A DNA stretch of 64,000 nucleotides from Nemophila menziesii (taxonomy: Eukaryota; Streptophyta; Magnoliopsida; Boraginales; Hydrophyllaceae): assembly GCA_029959085.1 (NCBI GenBank), contig JARWIR010000023.1, forward strand, positions 10,925,860-10,989,859. The letters are read 5' to 3'. Shown piece after piece: positions 46,418 to 57,474 of the stretch; the stretch's first letter is position 1, and every line of letters starts with the position of its first letter. The notes under the pieces were generated by a model. The model saw only the letters and a program-made list of their open reading frames with translations, had not been told where the DNA came from and did no database searches. Made by a program: the position numbers and the translations under genes.

Positions 46418-46884
46418 TGTTAAATTTAACTTTTATATCTAGATCATTGTTTAATTTAACTGTAATTACTTTAACAAACAACTATAGAAGATACTAACCT
46501 TGATCCATTGATAATGACAATTAGTATAAATTAATTGATCATTTTTTACCTCTTTCTTTGAATAATCCTTTTGATGGATAAATGATCAAAATCTCCTTCA
46601 GTGATTAAATGATTTTTGTATCCAATCACTATCACCGTCTCTTTTCTTATTTTGTTTTTATGAAATGTAAATGATATGTTATCATGTAATGATAATGCTG
46701 AGGATTATATAGCAAAAAAATGTAACGGTTACTCAATAAAATATACTTTAATTACGGTCATATAAGGAGGAATATTATTATTTTAATGAGGTAAGAGAAG
46801 AGGGTTATTAATACACCAAAATTATAATGCTTCAGTTGAAACCAATACATCATGGTATCATCTTTTATATTATAATCTTCAACA
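46418..46884 (-). mobile_element. Copia 5' LTR (probable limits)
   Basis: On the minus strand the putative LTR starts TGTTGAAGATTATAATA (46,884) and ends ATTTAACA (46,418), two bases before the primer-binding site. TG..CA ends and a length near 467 bp fit the class. The outer limit is less certain, because a second TGTTA/TAACA pair occurs a little farther out (near 46,920 and 47,010). No second LTR was found. Confidence 0.6.
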
Positions 46885-47139
46885 TATAATATAAACTTGA
46901 ACTTTATTATTAAATTGTTAGACACATATGTCATATAAGAATATAAATATTCTTACAAGAAAGTGAAAATACAAGAGGTTTTTGGGGATGTGGTTTATAT
47001 ATAGTAACATAAGGGGTCAACTAGTAAAGCCCATGCTCATGTTTGTACTATTATCAAGGTAATCTCCAAGCATTGACATTTACTGCTAAGAGATATTGTC
47101 CATAAAACGAACAACTGATTAACTTATCGATTTGCAGGT

Positions 47140-47752
47140 TGCTCGAGAAAGAATAAGTGTACCTAAAGTTGGGAACAAAGCTTTTTCATTTTCATGGTAT
47201 ACTTAGCAGAACTGAAGCTTGACACAATTGAGTTTTATACTTCCGAGATTCATAAACTAACTGAAGATGTAAGTACTCAAATCAAACCAATTATAGACTT
47301 TATGGGAATGTATTTCATGGCTTTCTATATGACTTTATAGATCTCTGTTTTCTCTGGATATTTTGGTGATGCTATACAAGTAATTATGATATAAGGAAAT
47401 AGAGAGGAAAATGAATAATTTGGAGAAGGAAGATTTGAAAATACAAAAGGAGATTCAAGCTTTGGATAAAAGAATGGCTTTAGTTTCATGTGATGATAAT
47501 AATTATGTTGTGTATCAAAGTGATACTACTAAAAGTGGTAGCCTTCAAGTGGGTTTACAACATATATTTGAAGCTATGGAGATATTTGCTAGTAATTCTG
47601 TTAAAGTTTATGATGAAATTTTGAAAAGGATTGAAGGGGATAGTAAAAGAAATAATAATTTTGTTGGAGATCATAAAATGTTGAATAGGAAAACATTTGT
47701 TTGTTTTGGTGGTGATACATATGGATATTGTACAATTTTGTTTCAGCAATAG
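47140..47752 (+). pseudogene. Possible DUF630/DUF632 (bZIP-like) gene C-terminal remnant
   Basis: An upstream piece (AELKLDTIEFYTSEIHKLTE, about 47,205-47,268) precedes a 113-codon frame from 47,411. That frame has LEKEDLKIQKEIQALDKRM, then NNYVVYQSDTTKSGSLQVGL and HIFEAMEIFASNSVKVYDE. The coiled-coil start and this last block recall the C-terminus of plant DUF630/632 proteins (APSR1/NRG2-like), but I am not sure. The last 30 codons (HKMLNRKTFVCFGGDT...) look non-homologous. The main N-terminal domains are absent. Confidence 0.4.
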
Positions 47753-48164
47753 TACTTAGTACTTCTTGTTAGGATGGGAAATTAGGGTTATTGAGATTAA
47801 TAAGTATGGAATTGCATTGATTATTTGCTGTACATCAACATTTTTTAATTTTTTATAATGAATTTTTATTGGATAATTGTGATGTGGATATGTAATATAT
47901 GTGTTTAGCTTAGTTGTACATATGATGATATTTCTGGCTCTTTGAATGTTTATGGGTTATGTTTTGCATAGGTTTTAGGCGATGTTTAGTAATCACTTGT
48001 TCAACCAAAGTCTTTATATTATGAAGGAGAAGAAGCCTTTAATGAAGAAAAACTTTCCTGGTGAGTCAAACTTTGAAGGCACGGAGTCAACAAGCACTTT
48101 CTTCATTCCATGGGCTCACAATAGATTCAACTGCATATTTTGAATTTTATAGCATAGAAATAAA

Positions 48165-48760
48165 TAAAAAAATGCTTCAAAATTCTGCAGAAAATTTAGC
48201 AAAGAGCCATGTGTTGGTGACTAAATGGAGGACTAAACAATGATATTTTTGGCCAAATTTTTTCCTAGGAGTAGAACATATATTCTAGTTTTTGTATGTT
48301 GTTTCGGACCATAGGAACCCGCTCATTACCAGCTCGTTAGATGCCCCGATAGATGTTTCAAATAGCTTAAAAAATAAAAATTCTGCAGAAAAACTTACCA
48401 TAGAGTCATGTTTGGTTGATTAAATGGAGGACTAAATGATGATATTTTTTGCCATGTTTTTTTCCGGGAGTAAAACATATATTCTAGTTTTGTATGTTGT
48501 TTCAGACCATAGGAACCAGCTAGTTAGATGCCCCAATAGATGTCTAAAAAATGCTAAAAAATGAAAATTCGGCAAAAAAACTTAGTATATAGTCATGCTT
48601 GGGTGATTAAATGGAGGATTAAACGAAAATATTTTTGGCCATATTTTTTTCTGGGAGCAAAACATATATTCTAGTTTCGCATGTCGTTCGGACTAGAGGA
48701 ACCAGCTCGTTAGATGCCACAATAGATGTCTAAAAAACACTAAAAAAAAGAAAATTTGGT
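48165..48760. repeat. Three tandem units of about 190-200 bp
   Basis: ATGGAGGACTAAA or ATGGAGGATTAAA recurs at 48,225, 48,424 and 48,611. Each is followed by ATATTTTTGGCCA, ACATATATTCTAGTTT, GTTGTTTCGGACCATAGGAA and TAGATGCCCCGATAGATGT. The units diverge, so the array is old. No coding function is evident. Confidence 0.85.
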
Positions 48761-49205
48761 GGGATTTTTCCCACCCAACAATATAAACCCCCAAATATAA
48801 TTTGGTGGGATTTTTAAACGAAAAACATAAACTTCCAAATATAGTTTGGTGGAATTTGGTTCACCAAACAACATAAACCCTTATGTATAAACTAAAAATA
48901 ATTTGGTGGAAAATAACAAAATAAACCAAAATATAGTTCGGTGAATTTTTTGTCTACCAAACAACATAAACCCCGATTTTTCCCACCAAATAACAATATA
49001 AAAATTTGGTGAGAAGTTTGTTTGGTGGGAAAAAATTTGACATGAATTTTTTTGGTGGAAAAATTCTTTAGAAAAATTTTGATGGAAAAAAAATTGGCCG
49101 GAAAACTTTGGTGGAAAAAAGTGGCCGGAAAATGTTTGGCCGAAAAATTTTGGCGGGAAAAATTTCTTAGGAATTTTTGGGTGGAAAAATTCAGTGAGAA
49201 GAAAC
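48760..49205. repeat. Degenerate TTTGGTGGGAAAAATT minisatellite
   Basis: Repeats of AATTTGGTGGGATTTTT with ACAACATAAACCCC spacers grade into shorter TTTTGG(T/C)GGGAAAAATT units near 49,010-49,200. The 62-codon frame there (MVEKFFRKILMEKK...) is only a translation of the repeat. Confidence 0.8.
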
Positions 49206-49850
49206 TAATTCAAGGGTATTATTGTCTATTATGTTATTAATATTATACATAAGTTTTAAGGTCAATATCCACCCTTCTAGGATGGTAATGGTAATTGCCT
49301 CATTATTTATTGTGATTATTTAATAATTTGTAATTATTTATTATTTATTTTTATTGTAATAATTTTAGTAACAATTTTTCTTTGCATTATATAATAAGAA
49401 TTAAATCTAATTTAAAATATATAGAAGTTGATGTGATTATATATGAGTTGTTGAGTTTAAATGACAATTTTAATAAATATTTGATTTTTTAATAATCAAA
49501 TATTTAGAAATTGGCTATACATACACTTGATCATTATACAAAGGGTGTGAAATAAAAAATTCTAGAAATTAGACATATATTGTGTTTGAAGCAATTCTGA
49601 TGATAGCAAGAAGATTTTGTGTAAGGAACAATATAAAGAGGTAAGTAATTTAAACATTTCATTAAATGTACAATTTATTAGTTTATTTATATAAAATGAG
49701 CATTATTAGTATGGAAGATTTGATATTTACGTATAAAATTATATCATTAGTTTAATATGTATTGCCTATAATGTAAGTATTTATTATACATATATGTAAA
49801 AATTATTTAATATAATTATAATAACAACATAACAATATTATATTCTTACT
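49206..49850. other. No gene recognised
   Basis: AT-rich spacer between the minisatellite and the mitochondrial insertion. Confidence 0.45.
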
Positions 49851-50234
49851 CTTTATCCCCATCTTCGCCCAGTCTACAGGGCTTTACTTATTCAGGGGGG
49901 AGTGGAGCCTCGTAAAGCAATGTTGAGAGGAAGATCATTGGTCCCTCTTCATTCTCTACAGGGTTCTAAATCTTTCTTGAACATAGGTGACAACGAGCGA
50001 GGCAAAGATGGAAGAGATCAAACATGGGAATAAGAAGCAAGCTCGCCTTCCTTTTTGATCATTTTGATATAGGGGGATGAAGAAAGTGGACAAAACAAAC
50101 TCGCATTTATTAACGATGGAAAAGAATCATATTGAAAGCGCTCCTAACCCAACCCCTTCCTTCGTAGAGCTGTGTATTGTAAGTGATTAGAACCTTCCCG
50201 GAGCGAGCCTCCCATAGAGGCAAGTGAAGTTGGT

Positions 50235-50268
50235 GAGTCGTATGATGGGTAACTATCTCATACGGTTC
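50235..50268 (+). ncRNA. Group II intron domain V (upstream of nad2 last exon)
   Basis: A 34-nt stem (GAGTCGTATGATGGG ... CTCATACGGTTC) has the size and pairing of group II intron domain V, the catalytic hairpin. A domain-VI-like segment and the exon follow within about 35 bp. The 5' part of the intron is absent, so it could not splice in cis. In plant mitochondria this would be nad2 intron 4. Confidence 0.75.
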
Positions 50269-50301
50269 GGAGAGGACTCAGTTGATACTGTTAGTTAGTA
50301 C

Positions 50302-50523
50302 CCATTTGGCTTCGGAATGGACCCTTTCACTCTATTTTATTATATATGCTTAGCGAAAAGAATGTTTTTTGATACACCTAGGACATGGATGCTATATAAA
50401 CCAATGGATCATGACAAGTCGTTACTACTAGCCATGACTTCCTCTTTCATTAATTCATTCTTTCCATATCCTTCTCCTTTGTTCTCAGTTACTCATCAAA
50501 TGGAACTCACTTCATATCTTTAA
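50302..50523 (+). pseudogene. nad2: nad2 terminal exon (mitochondrial complex I subunit 2), NUMT copy
   Basis: The frame GFGMDPFTLFYYICLAKRMF then FDTPRTWMLYKPMDHDKSLL and PLFSVTHQMELTSYL, ending in TAA, matches the C-terminus of plant mitochondrial NADH dehydrogenase subunit 2, a membrane subunit of complex I. It directly follows a group II intron tail, as expected for the last nad2 exon. The other four exons are absent here. Minor substitutions against the usual sequence are consistent with nuclear decay or unedited codons. The assignment to nad2 is from memory of the tail sequence. Confidence 0.7.
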
Positions 50524-50795
50524 GTTCGATCATTGGTCTGACTTGACGGAATGTTGGATAATGAACTCTTTTTCATCCTATAGTATTGATTTCCCATGAA
50601 AGGAACAAGCAAGAAAATTCAAGCGTTAGCGCACTCCAGCAAGAAAAGAAAGACAATATAGGAACGACTTCTTAGATAGAATAATAATAACAAGAATAAC
50701 CCTGGACTAGACCTATTCTGATTCTTAATTATCCGTCACTACGTTGTTCCCAAGGACTAACGAAATCGAAATAGCGAAATTCTTGGGTCATCTAA

Positions 50796-51197
50796 ATGGG
50801 TTCAGAAACCACAACAATTATTACAAGCTTAGCTAGAGCTATACTTGTAGTAGGAGATACCATAGTAACATTGCTTTGGGGTGGTTTCTCCGTGGACAAT
50901 GCCACCTTATATCGTTTTTTTAGTCTTCATCATTTACTCCCCTTTATTTTAGTAGGTGCCAGTCTTTTTCATCTGGCCGCATTACATCAATATGGATCAA
51001 ATAATCCATTGGATGTACATTCAGAGATGGATGAAATAGCTTCTTACCCTTATTTTTATGTAAATGATCTAGTAAGTTTGGTAGAATTTGCTATCTTTTT
51101 TTCCATTTTTGTTTTTTATGTTCCTAATGTTTTGGGTCATCCCGACAATTATATACCTGCTAAACCGATATGGAATATAACTAATTATAAGGGATAA
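50796..51197 (+). pseudogene. cob: cob (apocytochrome b) internal fragment, NUMT copy
   Basis: A 133-codon frame matches the middle of plant apocytochrome b, the haem-binding membrane subunit of complex III: ITSLARAILVVGDTIVTLLW, GGFSVDNATLYRFFSLHHLL, HLAALHQYGSNNPLDVHSEM and PNVLGHPDNYIPAKP. The FSLHHLLPF histidine region is present. It begins in mid-gene (the ATG is accidental) and, after NYIPA.P, runs into unrelated codons (IWNITNYKG) and a stop, where genuine cob continues with the PEWYFLPFYAIL region. Substitutions such as DIASYPYFYVNDLVSLVEF-type changes at conserved Gly/Trp sites indicate loss of constraint. Confidence 0.88.
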
Positions 51198-51369
51198 TTT
51201 CAATTATTTCAAATTCTATTCACAGAAAAAGGAAGGAGGATCATACTTTAAAGGATTAATTTTCAATTAAACACTCTGACATATTTAGCTTCACAATTAT
51301 CCTTGATGTCATTTTTATTATATAATAATTAATATAATATTTATTTATTTATTTTAACTATATTTTTAA

Positions 51370-51494
51370 GTCTGACCACCTATACCATCCACTACCTCCA
51401 CCACCACCTCTGGCATTTCACCACCGACTACCACCACCTAATACATTCTCCATCAACCACCACCACAACCATCGCCCATAACCCCACAACACAA
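51370..51494. repeat. CCACCA-rich sequence at the solo LTR insertion site
   Basis: Repeated CCACCACC/CCATCA triplets before the LTR resume after it (53,057-53,105). The original locus was therefore one continuous CCA-rich tract that the LTR interrupted. Confidence 0.6.
51490..51494. repeat. Target-site duplication CACAA, left
   Basis: CACAA immediately left of the solo LTR equals CACAA at 53,057-53,061. Confidence 0.9.
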
Positions 51495-53056
51495 TGGTGG
51501 TCCTTTGTGTGTTCTAAAAATAAATGCAAATGCTAATCGAACCACAACCGCAAGTGTACGGTTGTCCCAAGTAGTAATAAGGATAATACAGATTCGTTCC
51601 AAGGACGGAATGGTTGATCACAATGTCTAGCAAATAGTGATTGATGCACTTATGAAAATAAAAGATAATAATATGTTTGTTTGGTTTTTGTGATTAAAGC
51701 TAATGAATGAAAGACAAATAATTAAATGCAAATAAAAGCTAAAACGCAAGTAGAATGAGTGAAAACGAAATATGAGATGTAGTACTTGAGAACGCAAGGA
51801 TCCTCCCAATCTTATTTCCTAACTTATGTTGTTTAAGGGCTAAATTAGTCAATTACAATGGTCGGGATTCTAAATTCCTTATACCCCCATCAGGGTGGAC
51901 TATAAGGCAATCCTAAAGTGTCACTAGTCCCATCAGGGTAAATATGATCCACTGTTGGATGATTAAGTGTTTTACCTCATTGGCCCTAGAATTTGCTAAG
52001 TTCGTCAGAATCAATAGCTTTTATCCTAGATTAAATAAATGGTTCTGTATTTAAACCCTCCGTCAGGATGATCCAATTGCCACTAATTGGAATAGCCTAA
52101 ATACTAACACCTGTTCCTAGTTCATGACGCTAAAAACAGTAAAGTAATATCAATTTATTGAAAAGAGTAAAAGCCCTAATTTAGTTTAATTCAATAAAAA
52201 CCCAAATTCAACATTCGTTATTTCATAAAATTAGGATTCACCCATTGTTTGTTCTCAAGCACTATGAATTGTTTAGCTCATATTAAAAAGAAATACTAAA
52301 TTAAAATAAACGGAATTCATAATTGATTACAAATAAAAGATAAAAGAAACCTAATTTCCGGAATTGGAATGACTGAGAACGGAGCTATAGACCCACTCCA
52401 GCTCTAGCAGCTTCTTCTTCCTTCCTTCTGTTGCTTCTCTCTGGTGTTTTTAATTGTAAAGAATGAATTGTGTGAAAAATAGAAGTCCAGACCTCCTTTT
52501 ATAAGCATCAATTCGGACTAGGGCTTGGACCAGAAAATAAAACACTAATTAAATGTCCAAGCCCAATTTCTAAGCCCAAAATCCCGTAACTGCTGATACA
52601 CCTTCACTAAAACGACTTTTCCCGATGCGTTATGACTCCGATTGACCTCATTCCAGTTGCTAAAGTTCCGTAACTCTATAAGGAATGTTTTCTCTTCAAA
52701 GGTCAACAGCTAAATCATCGCTTAAGCACCTCGAAATCAGCAATCTATGGCCTGGAAAATGGATTTTCAGCTCTACAAATAATATCTTCGGGATTTATCT
52801 TCAAGTCTTGACTCTAATTCACGATCTTTGACTTTCTCCTCGGATTCCTCTCCTAGCTAACATCTAAAACCTGTAAACTTTTCACTAAAAATACCAATAT
52901 TACGCGCAAAAGTTTAATAAATTAAAAACGCTTAGAAATAAAAAGGGAATTCCGGATTATTGCATATTTAGTCCAAAAGTCTATCAAATTAATTAAATAA
53001 ACACCAAAAATGATGTCTCCCAAGGGTCGAAAATAAGAACAATTAGGGAGACATCA
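51495..53056 (-). mobile_element. Solo LTR, Athila-like Ty3/gypsy family, minus strand
   Basis: On the minus strand it starts TGATGTCTCCCTAATTG and ends AAAGGACCACCA, 1,562 bp. It aligns along its length with the LTRs at 55,785 and 58,047. Flanking CACAA on both sides is a perfect 5-bp target duplication. No internal sequence remains, so an element inserted here and was then reduced to one LTR by recombination between its two LTRs. The LTR holds TTATAAAAGGAGGTC (minus strand, near 52,500), a TATA-box and transcription-start-like region shared by the family. Confidence 0.95.
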
Positions 53057-53061
53057 CACAA
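53057..53061. repeat. Target-site duplication CACAA, right
   Basis: Matches 51,490-51,494. Confidence 0.9.
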
Positions 53062-54400
53062 CCACTACCTTATGCATCCACCACCCCACCCTTATCACCA
53101 CCACCGATATTTTTGTAAATTTGCCCGCAAAATGTGGGTAACCCGATAATCATTGACAAAATTGGGGAACTTCGTAAGAGATCGATCCTCTTCTAAAAAA
53201 TTGGACAGAGTTTCCACAAGCAAAAGGAATAAATATGGATATACGACGAAAATTGATAGATGCACTAAAATATTTCACGACCATGTTAGAGAAATAATTG
53301 GTGAAAGTTCATTTATTTATCTAAAATCCCAAAGACACACATATCACTTCAAGACAGTACATGCGACCTTGTTTGACTACTTGACATCTTTATCTGGTCA
53401 AGGAAAATACACTTTGCATGTATAAGAAGATATTTGCAAATGTGGTGACCTTTAGGTCGATAATTTTGCTCCAAGATAATCGATAAAGAGATTAGCTTTG
53501 ATGGCATTGCCCACCCAACCCCACACAGAAGAGCATCGTGAAACATTAATATGTTGTTTTTCGTACTTTTTTTCATTTGCATTCTCGTCGTGCCTTCTTG
53601 GGAGATAGTGGATTTTTGTTTACATCCACCTAAATTCATTGTATAGGTTTATGTGGAGAAAAATAGTTTAACCTTTTAGCTAGATTGTTGTTAGCTTCAA
53701 GTTAAAGTGATTTTTCACCAGAGCTATTTTGTAATATTTGTAAAGTGTACATTCATTTTCATCGTATTAAGAGATTTTTTTACTCGATAAAAAATAGGAT
53801 ATTGTGCAAAATTACTTACTAGAAAAAATTGTGTGGGCTAATGACGCCTTAAACTTATCACTATGTACATATTGTCTAGATATCTATACTAGCCGCGTGA
53901 TTTTTGCTAGGTGAAGTACATGTGCAAGGTTGTATGGTTCGGATGCTCTTGCATTCAATACAATTCAAAACCATGACATTAAAAATATACGAGGGAATTT
54001 TAGATGTTATTAAATACCCCTTAAATTTATCAAATACATTTTGATTTGGACTTTCGTAAATCCGGTCAACAAAGTAATAACTTTGATATATATATCCACG
54101 TCATTTGAATTTCGAATCAAGGATAACTTTTTTTCCAAAGCATAATATATAGATAAATAAATGTTCTAAAACATTAAAAAGGTCAGCCTACCCCTATAGG
54201 CTCGTTATCACATCTTAAAATCGTTGCTAACTGGGAAGGGATACAGGTATCTGAATTGCCAAACAATGTGCTAAGAAAATCCTGTTTGGCAACCTAGTGG
54301 GCTACCTCGTTTCTACTCCTAGAAAATAAGAGTAGAAGAAAAGTTTGATAACTCAGCAAAAAAATAAATATTACAAAAAATATTTTAAATTGAATTACTT
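53062..54400. other. No gene recognised
   Basis: A 90-codon frame at 53,153-53,425 (MTKLGNFVRDRSSSKK...) shows no family resemblance. The remainder is AT-rich. Confidence 0.4.
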
Positions 54401-54404
54401 GGAA

Positions 54405-54660
54405 TGTATTGACTAGAAGAATGTGGCTGCATAATCTTCTCCGCGTAATTCTTGATCATAACACTTCCAAAAGGAAACTCTGATGCTATTTCCGTAACTC
54501 ACAAAATCCCCAGGGCTTCTGCTTCCGAAACTAAATCTACTTTAATTTTTTAACTTTTTCTTGATATAAATTTACTATTAGAATTTCTTATTAAACACGC
54601 AATAGCTGCTCCTTTATCCGAAAAAGATGCATCACAAAATGTATTTTATATTTGTTCGGA
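54405..54660 (-). pseudogene. LINE-type RNase H (RVT_3) domain fragment
   Basis: The minus strand gives CDASFSDKGAAIACLIRN, then after a short interruption and frame change VDLVSEAEALGIL, stop, VTEIASE. The D-x-S...G.A.V.RN and EAEALGI.W..EIA order is that of the C-terminal RNase H-like domain of plant LINE reverse transcriptases and related RVT_3 proteins. Stops and a frameshift show it is dead. No reverse transcriptase domain was seen next to it. Confidence 0.55.
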
Positions 54661-54664
54661 GGTG

Positions 54665-55784
54665 GATTTTTCCATCTCTCTTTGTATTTCATATTACTAC
54701 TATTGTTTTTTCTCTATATTATTGTCTATTACTATCTTGATTTAATTCATTTATAAGGATCACTCTATTATTTGGATCCAAGTGTTATTCAGAATTGTTG
54801 ACGACTCATCACACTTGTGTGGAGGTGCACAAACGTTTCAATACTATATGAAGACGATCGACGTGGAAATGGACAAACGTGGAAATACTATTGGAAGCCG
54901 GTTCGTGTGTGTGCACACACTATACGTTAAAACTTATATAAATTCTCATTTTCCATTGGTTCCCTTTTCTTCATAAATCAAAAGTATAAATTAAAACGGA
55001 AGAGGAAAAGGAGGAAATTACAAAAATGAGCCCACATAACTTAAACTTTATATTTTAAGTCCCATCTCTTTAATTCTTCTTACAAAGTCCTTAGTTTCAT
55101 TTCTGGTTTGCCTAATTTACCTATACACCAATTCTATTTAATTTAACTTGTTTTATTTATTGTTGTATTTGTATTAGGTTTCATATTCGATATGGGTACG
55201 CGCTAAGTGGGTACGGACCCATTTACGCTCCCACTCTTTTTCGGACGGACGCGTGTCGGTTTGACATTTTTTATTTAGCTGTGTTTCATTTTTATTAGGT
55301 CCTTTGAATGGGTTAAAATTCCATATGGGTCCTGACCTATCTCGAACAATGATGGGTACGTACCCATCTCAAAAAATAGCTCTATGTAAGTTTCTCACAA
55401 TACATCTATTGAGAAAAAAAAATAGGGGAAATTGGGGTTTGTACCCGTTGGGTCTATACCCACTTCGGGTGGTCAAAATATTGTACACAGCTCTGGTGGT
55501 CAAAAGACTGAACCCAGATCCGGTGATCAAGGGGATGTGCCCAGGTCGAGAGGTCAAGGGGTTGTACCACACGGAATCCATCTGCAAAATAATATAACAT
55601 CACCTAAAATATATACCAACAAAATTAAAACACACAACCAAAACCCGTTGATTCACATCAGCTCGGTAGGGCGGTGGAATGGCCACGACGAGCGGCGGAA
55701 TGGCCACGGAGAGCACTGGAACTCGGATTCAAACCAACGTCGGCGAGATGGCGGTGGAAATGGTGGTGCAGAACAGTGAGATGG
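54665..55784. other. No gene recognised; overlapping short frames
   Basis: Short overlapping frames at 54,782-54,976 and 55,304-55,779. TGGGTACG/TACCCATCT-type words recur (55,193-55,370), as do GGTGGTCAAAA/GGTCAAGGGG words (55,475-55,560), and the 3' part has a GGCGGTGGAATGGCCACG repeat at 55,671-55,720. No protein family was recognised. Confidence 0.4.
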
Positions 55785-57345
55785 TGATTTCTCCCTAAAT
55801 TTTCTAATTTTATGCCTTGGGAGACATCATTTTTTGTGTTTATTCGACTATTTAGATAGACTTTTAGTGTTAATATGCAATAAATCGATTTTCCTGTTTC
55901 AATTCTAGTATTTTTCGTTTCTTAAACTTTTGCGCGTAATATGGTTTGTTTTGAGCGAAAAGTTGTAGGTTTTGAATACTAGCTAGGAGAGTAATCCAAG
56001 AATAAAGTCAAAGATCGTGTAATGAAGTCATAGCAAGAAGAAATATCACAAAAGAATCGATAATTTGAAGCTGTAAATCTGGAAAGTTGATAAAGATTGC
56101 TGATTCCGAGCCATCTAAGAGTGGATTTAGCCTCTGACTTGTTAAGAGAACTTATTTCCCATTGAGTTACGGAAATTTAGCTAATGGAATGAGGTCAATC
56201 CGTGTTGAAACGAGCCAGTTAGAGCTATTTTAGTGGAGGTGGTGCAGCTATTACGGGATTTGTGCTTTTCTTATCTTCACTTAATCCTTAAGGAAAAGCC
56301 CTAATCCGATTTTAACATTATAAAAAGACTTTGAACTCTCATTTTTACACACCAATTCACACGCTTAAGAAAAGAAAAGAGTCAGACACTAGAGAGGAAG
56401 CTAGAGCAAAGGAAGAGAAGAAGCAAGAGCTGGAGACTGTCTATATCTCCAATTCTCAGCCAATACATCTCCGTAATTAGGTTCTTCTATTTTATACTGT
56501 AAAACATTATGAACCCAATTATTTCTTTAGTTTTTGTCTTTTCAATAATTATGAGATAAACTTAAATAGTGCTTGAGAACGCATACTGGGTTAATCCCAA
56601 TTTGATTTCGTTTCATGTGTTTGGATTTGGGATTTAAATAATTGAAATCAATTTGGGTAAATTGTATTTTTCATTAATTTGCTTTTATTTACTATGAATG
56701 ACGTAATTAACAAATCATAGGATTTAGCATCTAGGCTATTCCATTTAGTGGCGAATGGATCACCTTGACGGGGGGTCTCGGTACAGAACCAATTAATATA
56801 TGTAGGATAGAAATTAGAGACTCTTACGAGCTTAATTTATCCTATGGCCAATTGGGTATAATAAACTTAATCAATTTAGAGTGGACTATGATCACTCTGA
56901 CGGGGTTTGTAGCATTTGAGAGTAGCTCCTTAGTCCACCCTGACGGGGTAAGGAGAATTCCGAATCCCGACCAATACATATTTACCGATTTGTCCCTTAA
57001 ACATGACATGAAATGAATGATAATAAGGTGAAACCCTTGCGTCTCTCAAGCACAGCCTTTCCTACCTTGCGTAAACACTTTATTTTCTTGCGTCTAGTTA
57101 ATACTTGCATTAATTTAGTATTGTAATTTATTGTCTTAGTATTATAAAACCAAACAAACATTCTAAAAATCATTTACTTGTTTTCACGTGTAATTAATCA
57201 CTATTTGGTAAGCATTAGAGTCAACCAATCCATCCCTGAGAACGAATTTGATTGATCACATATATTACTTGGGACAACTGTGCACTTGCAGTTGTGGTTC
57301 TCTTTTCCATATTGCATTTATATTAGAACACACAAAGGACCACCA
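55785..57345 (+). mobile_element. 5' LTR of element A (older Athila-like copy)
   Basis: It starts TGATTTCTCCCTAAATT (the family start is TGATGTCTCC, one base changed) and ends AAAGGACCACCA, 1,561 bp. Internal CCTGACGGGG words occur at the same places as in the LTR of element B. The five bases to its left are GATGG. The 3' LTR lies beyond the window, so the target duplication cannot be checked. Confidence 0.9.
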
Positions 57346-57351
57346 AGTTTT

Positions 57352-57370
57352 TGGCGCCGCTGCCGGGTAC
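57352..57370 (+). promoter_or_regulatory. Primer-binding site of element A (tRNA-Asp type)
   Basis: TGGCGCCGCTGCCGGGTAC begins six bases after the LTR. It differs from that of element B by one base (T for G). The pattern is that of Athila-type elements primed by tRNA-Asp. Confidence 0.82.
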
Positions 57371-57474
57371 GGTAGCGTGTGACCCCGGTGTTTATCCTTT
57401 AATGTTAGTTGCATTTTTATTTTTCAGTTTTACGCTTTGTTTGTTCATCTTTTTCAGGTTTTTAGGTTTGGTGT

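Larger units (their letters stand above)
49855..51240. other. Nuclear insertion of mitochondrial DNA (NUMT): nad2 exon plus cob segment
   Basis: Base composition jumps from AT-rich to balanced at about 49,855 and falls back after about 51,240. Inside are the 3' part of a group II intron, the last nad2 exon and an internal cob piece, all on the plus strand. These genes do not belong in a nuclear genome except as organelle-derived DNA. Joining nad2 to cob across about 270 bp suggests a recombined mitochondrial molecule or end-joined fragments. The exact edges are estimated from composition. Confidence 0.83.

Noticed and set aside
49052..49240. 62-codon Lys/Phe/Trp-rich peptide
   Set aside because: Translation of the TTTGGTGGGAAAAATT minisatellite, so not a gene.
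50796..51197. An intact 133-codon gene in the nucleus
   Set aside because: The frame is an internal cob segment with an accidental ATG and a non-homologous tail. It is organelle-derived DNA and not a nuclear gene.
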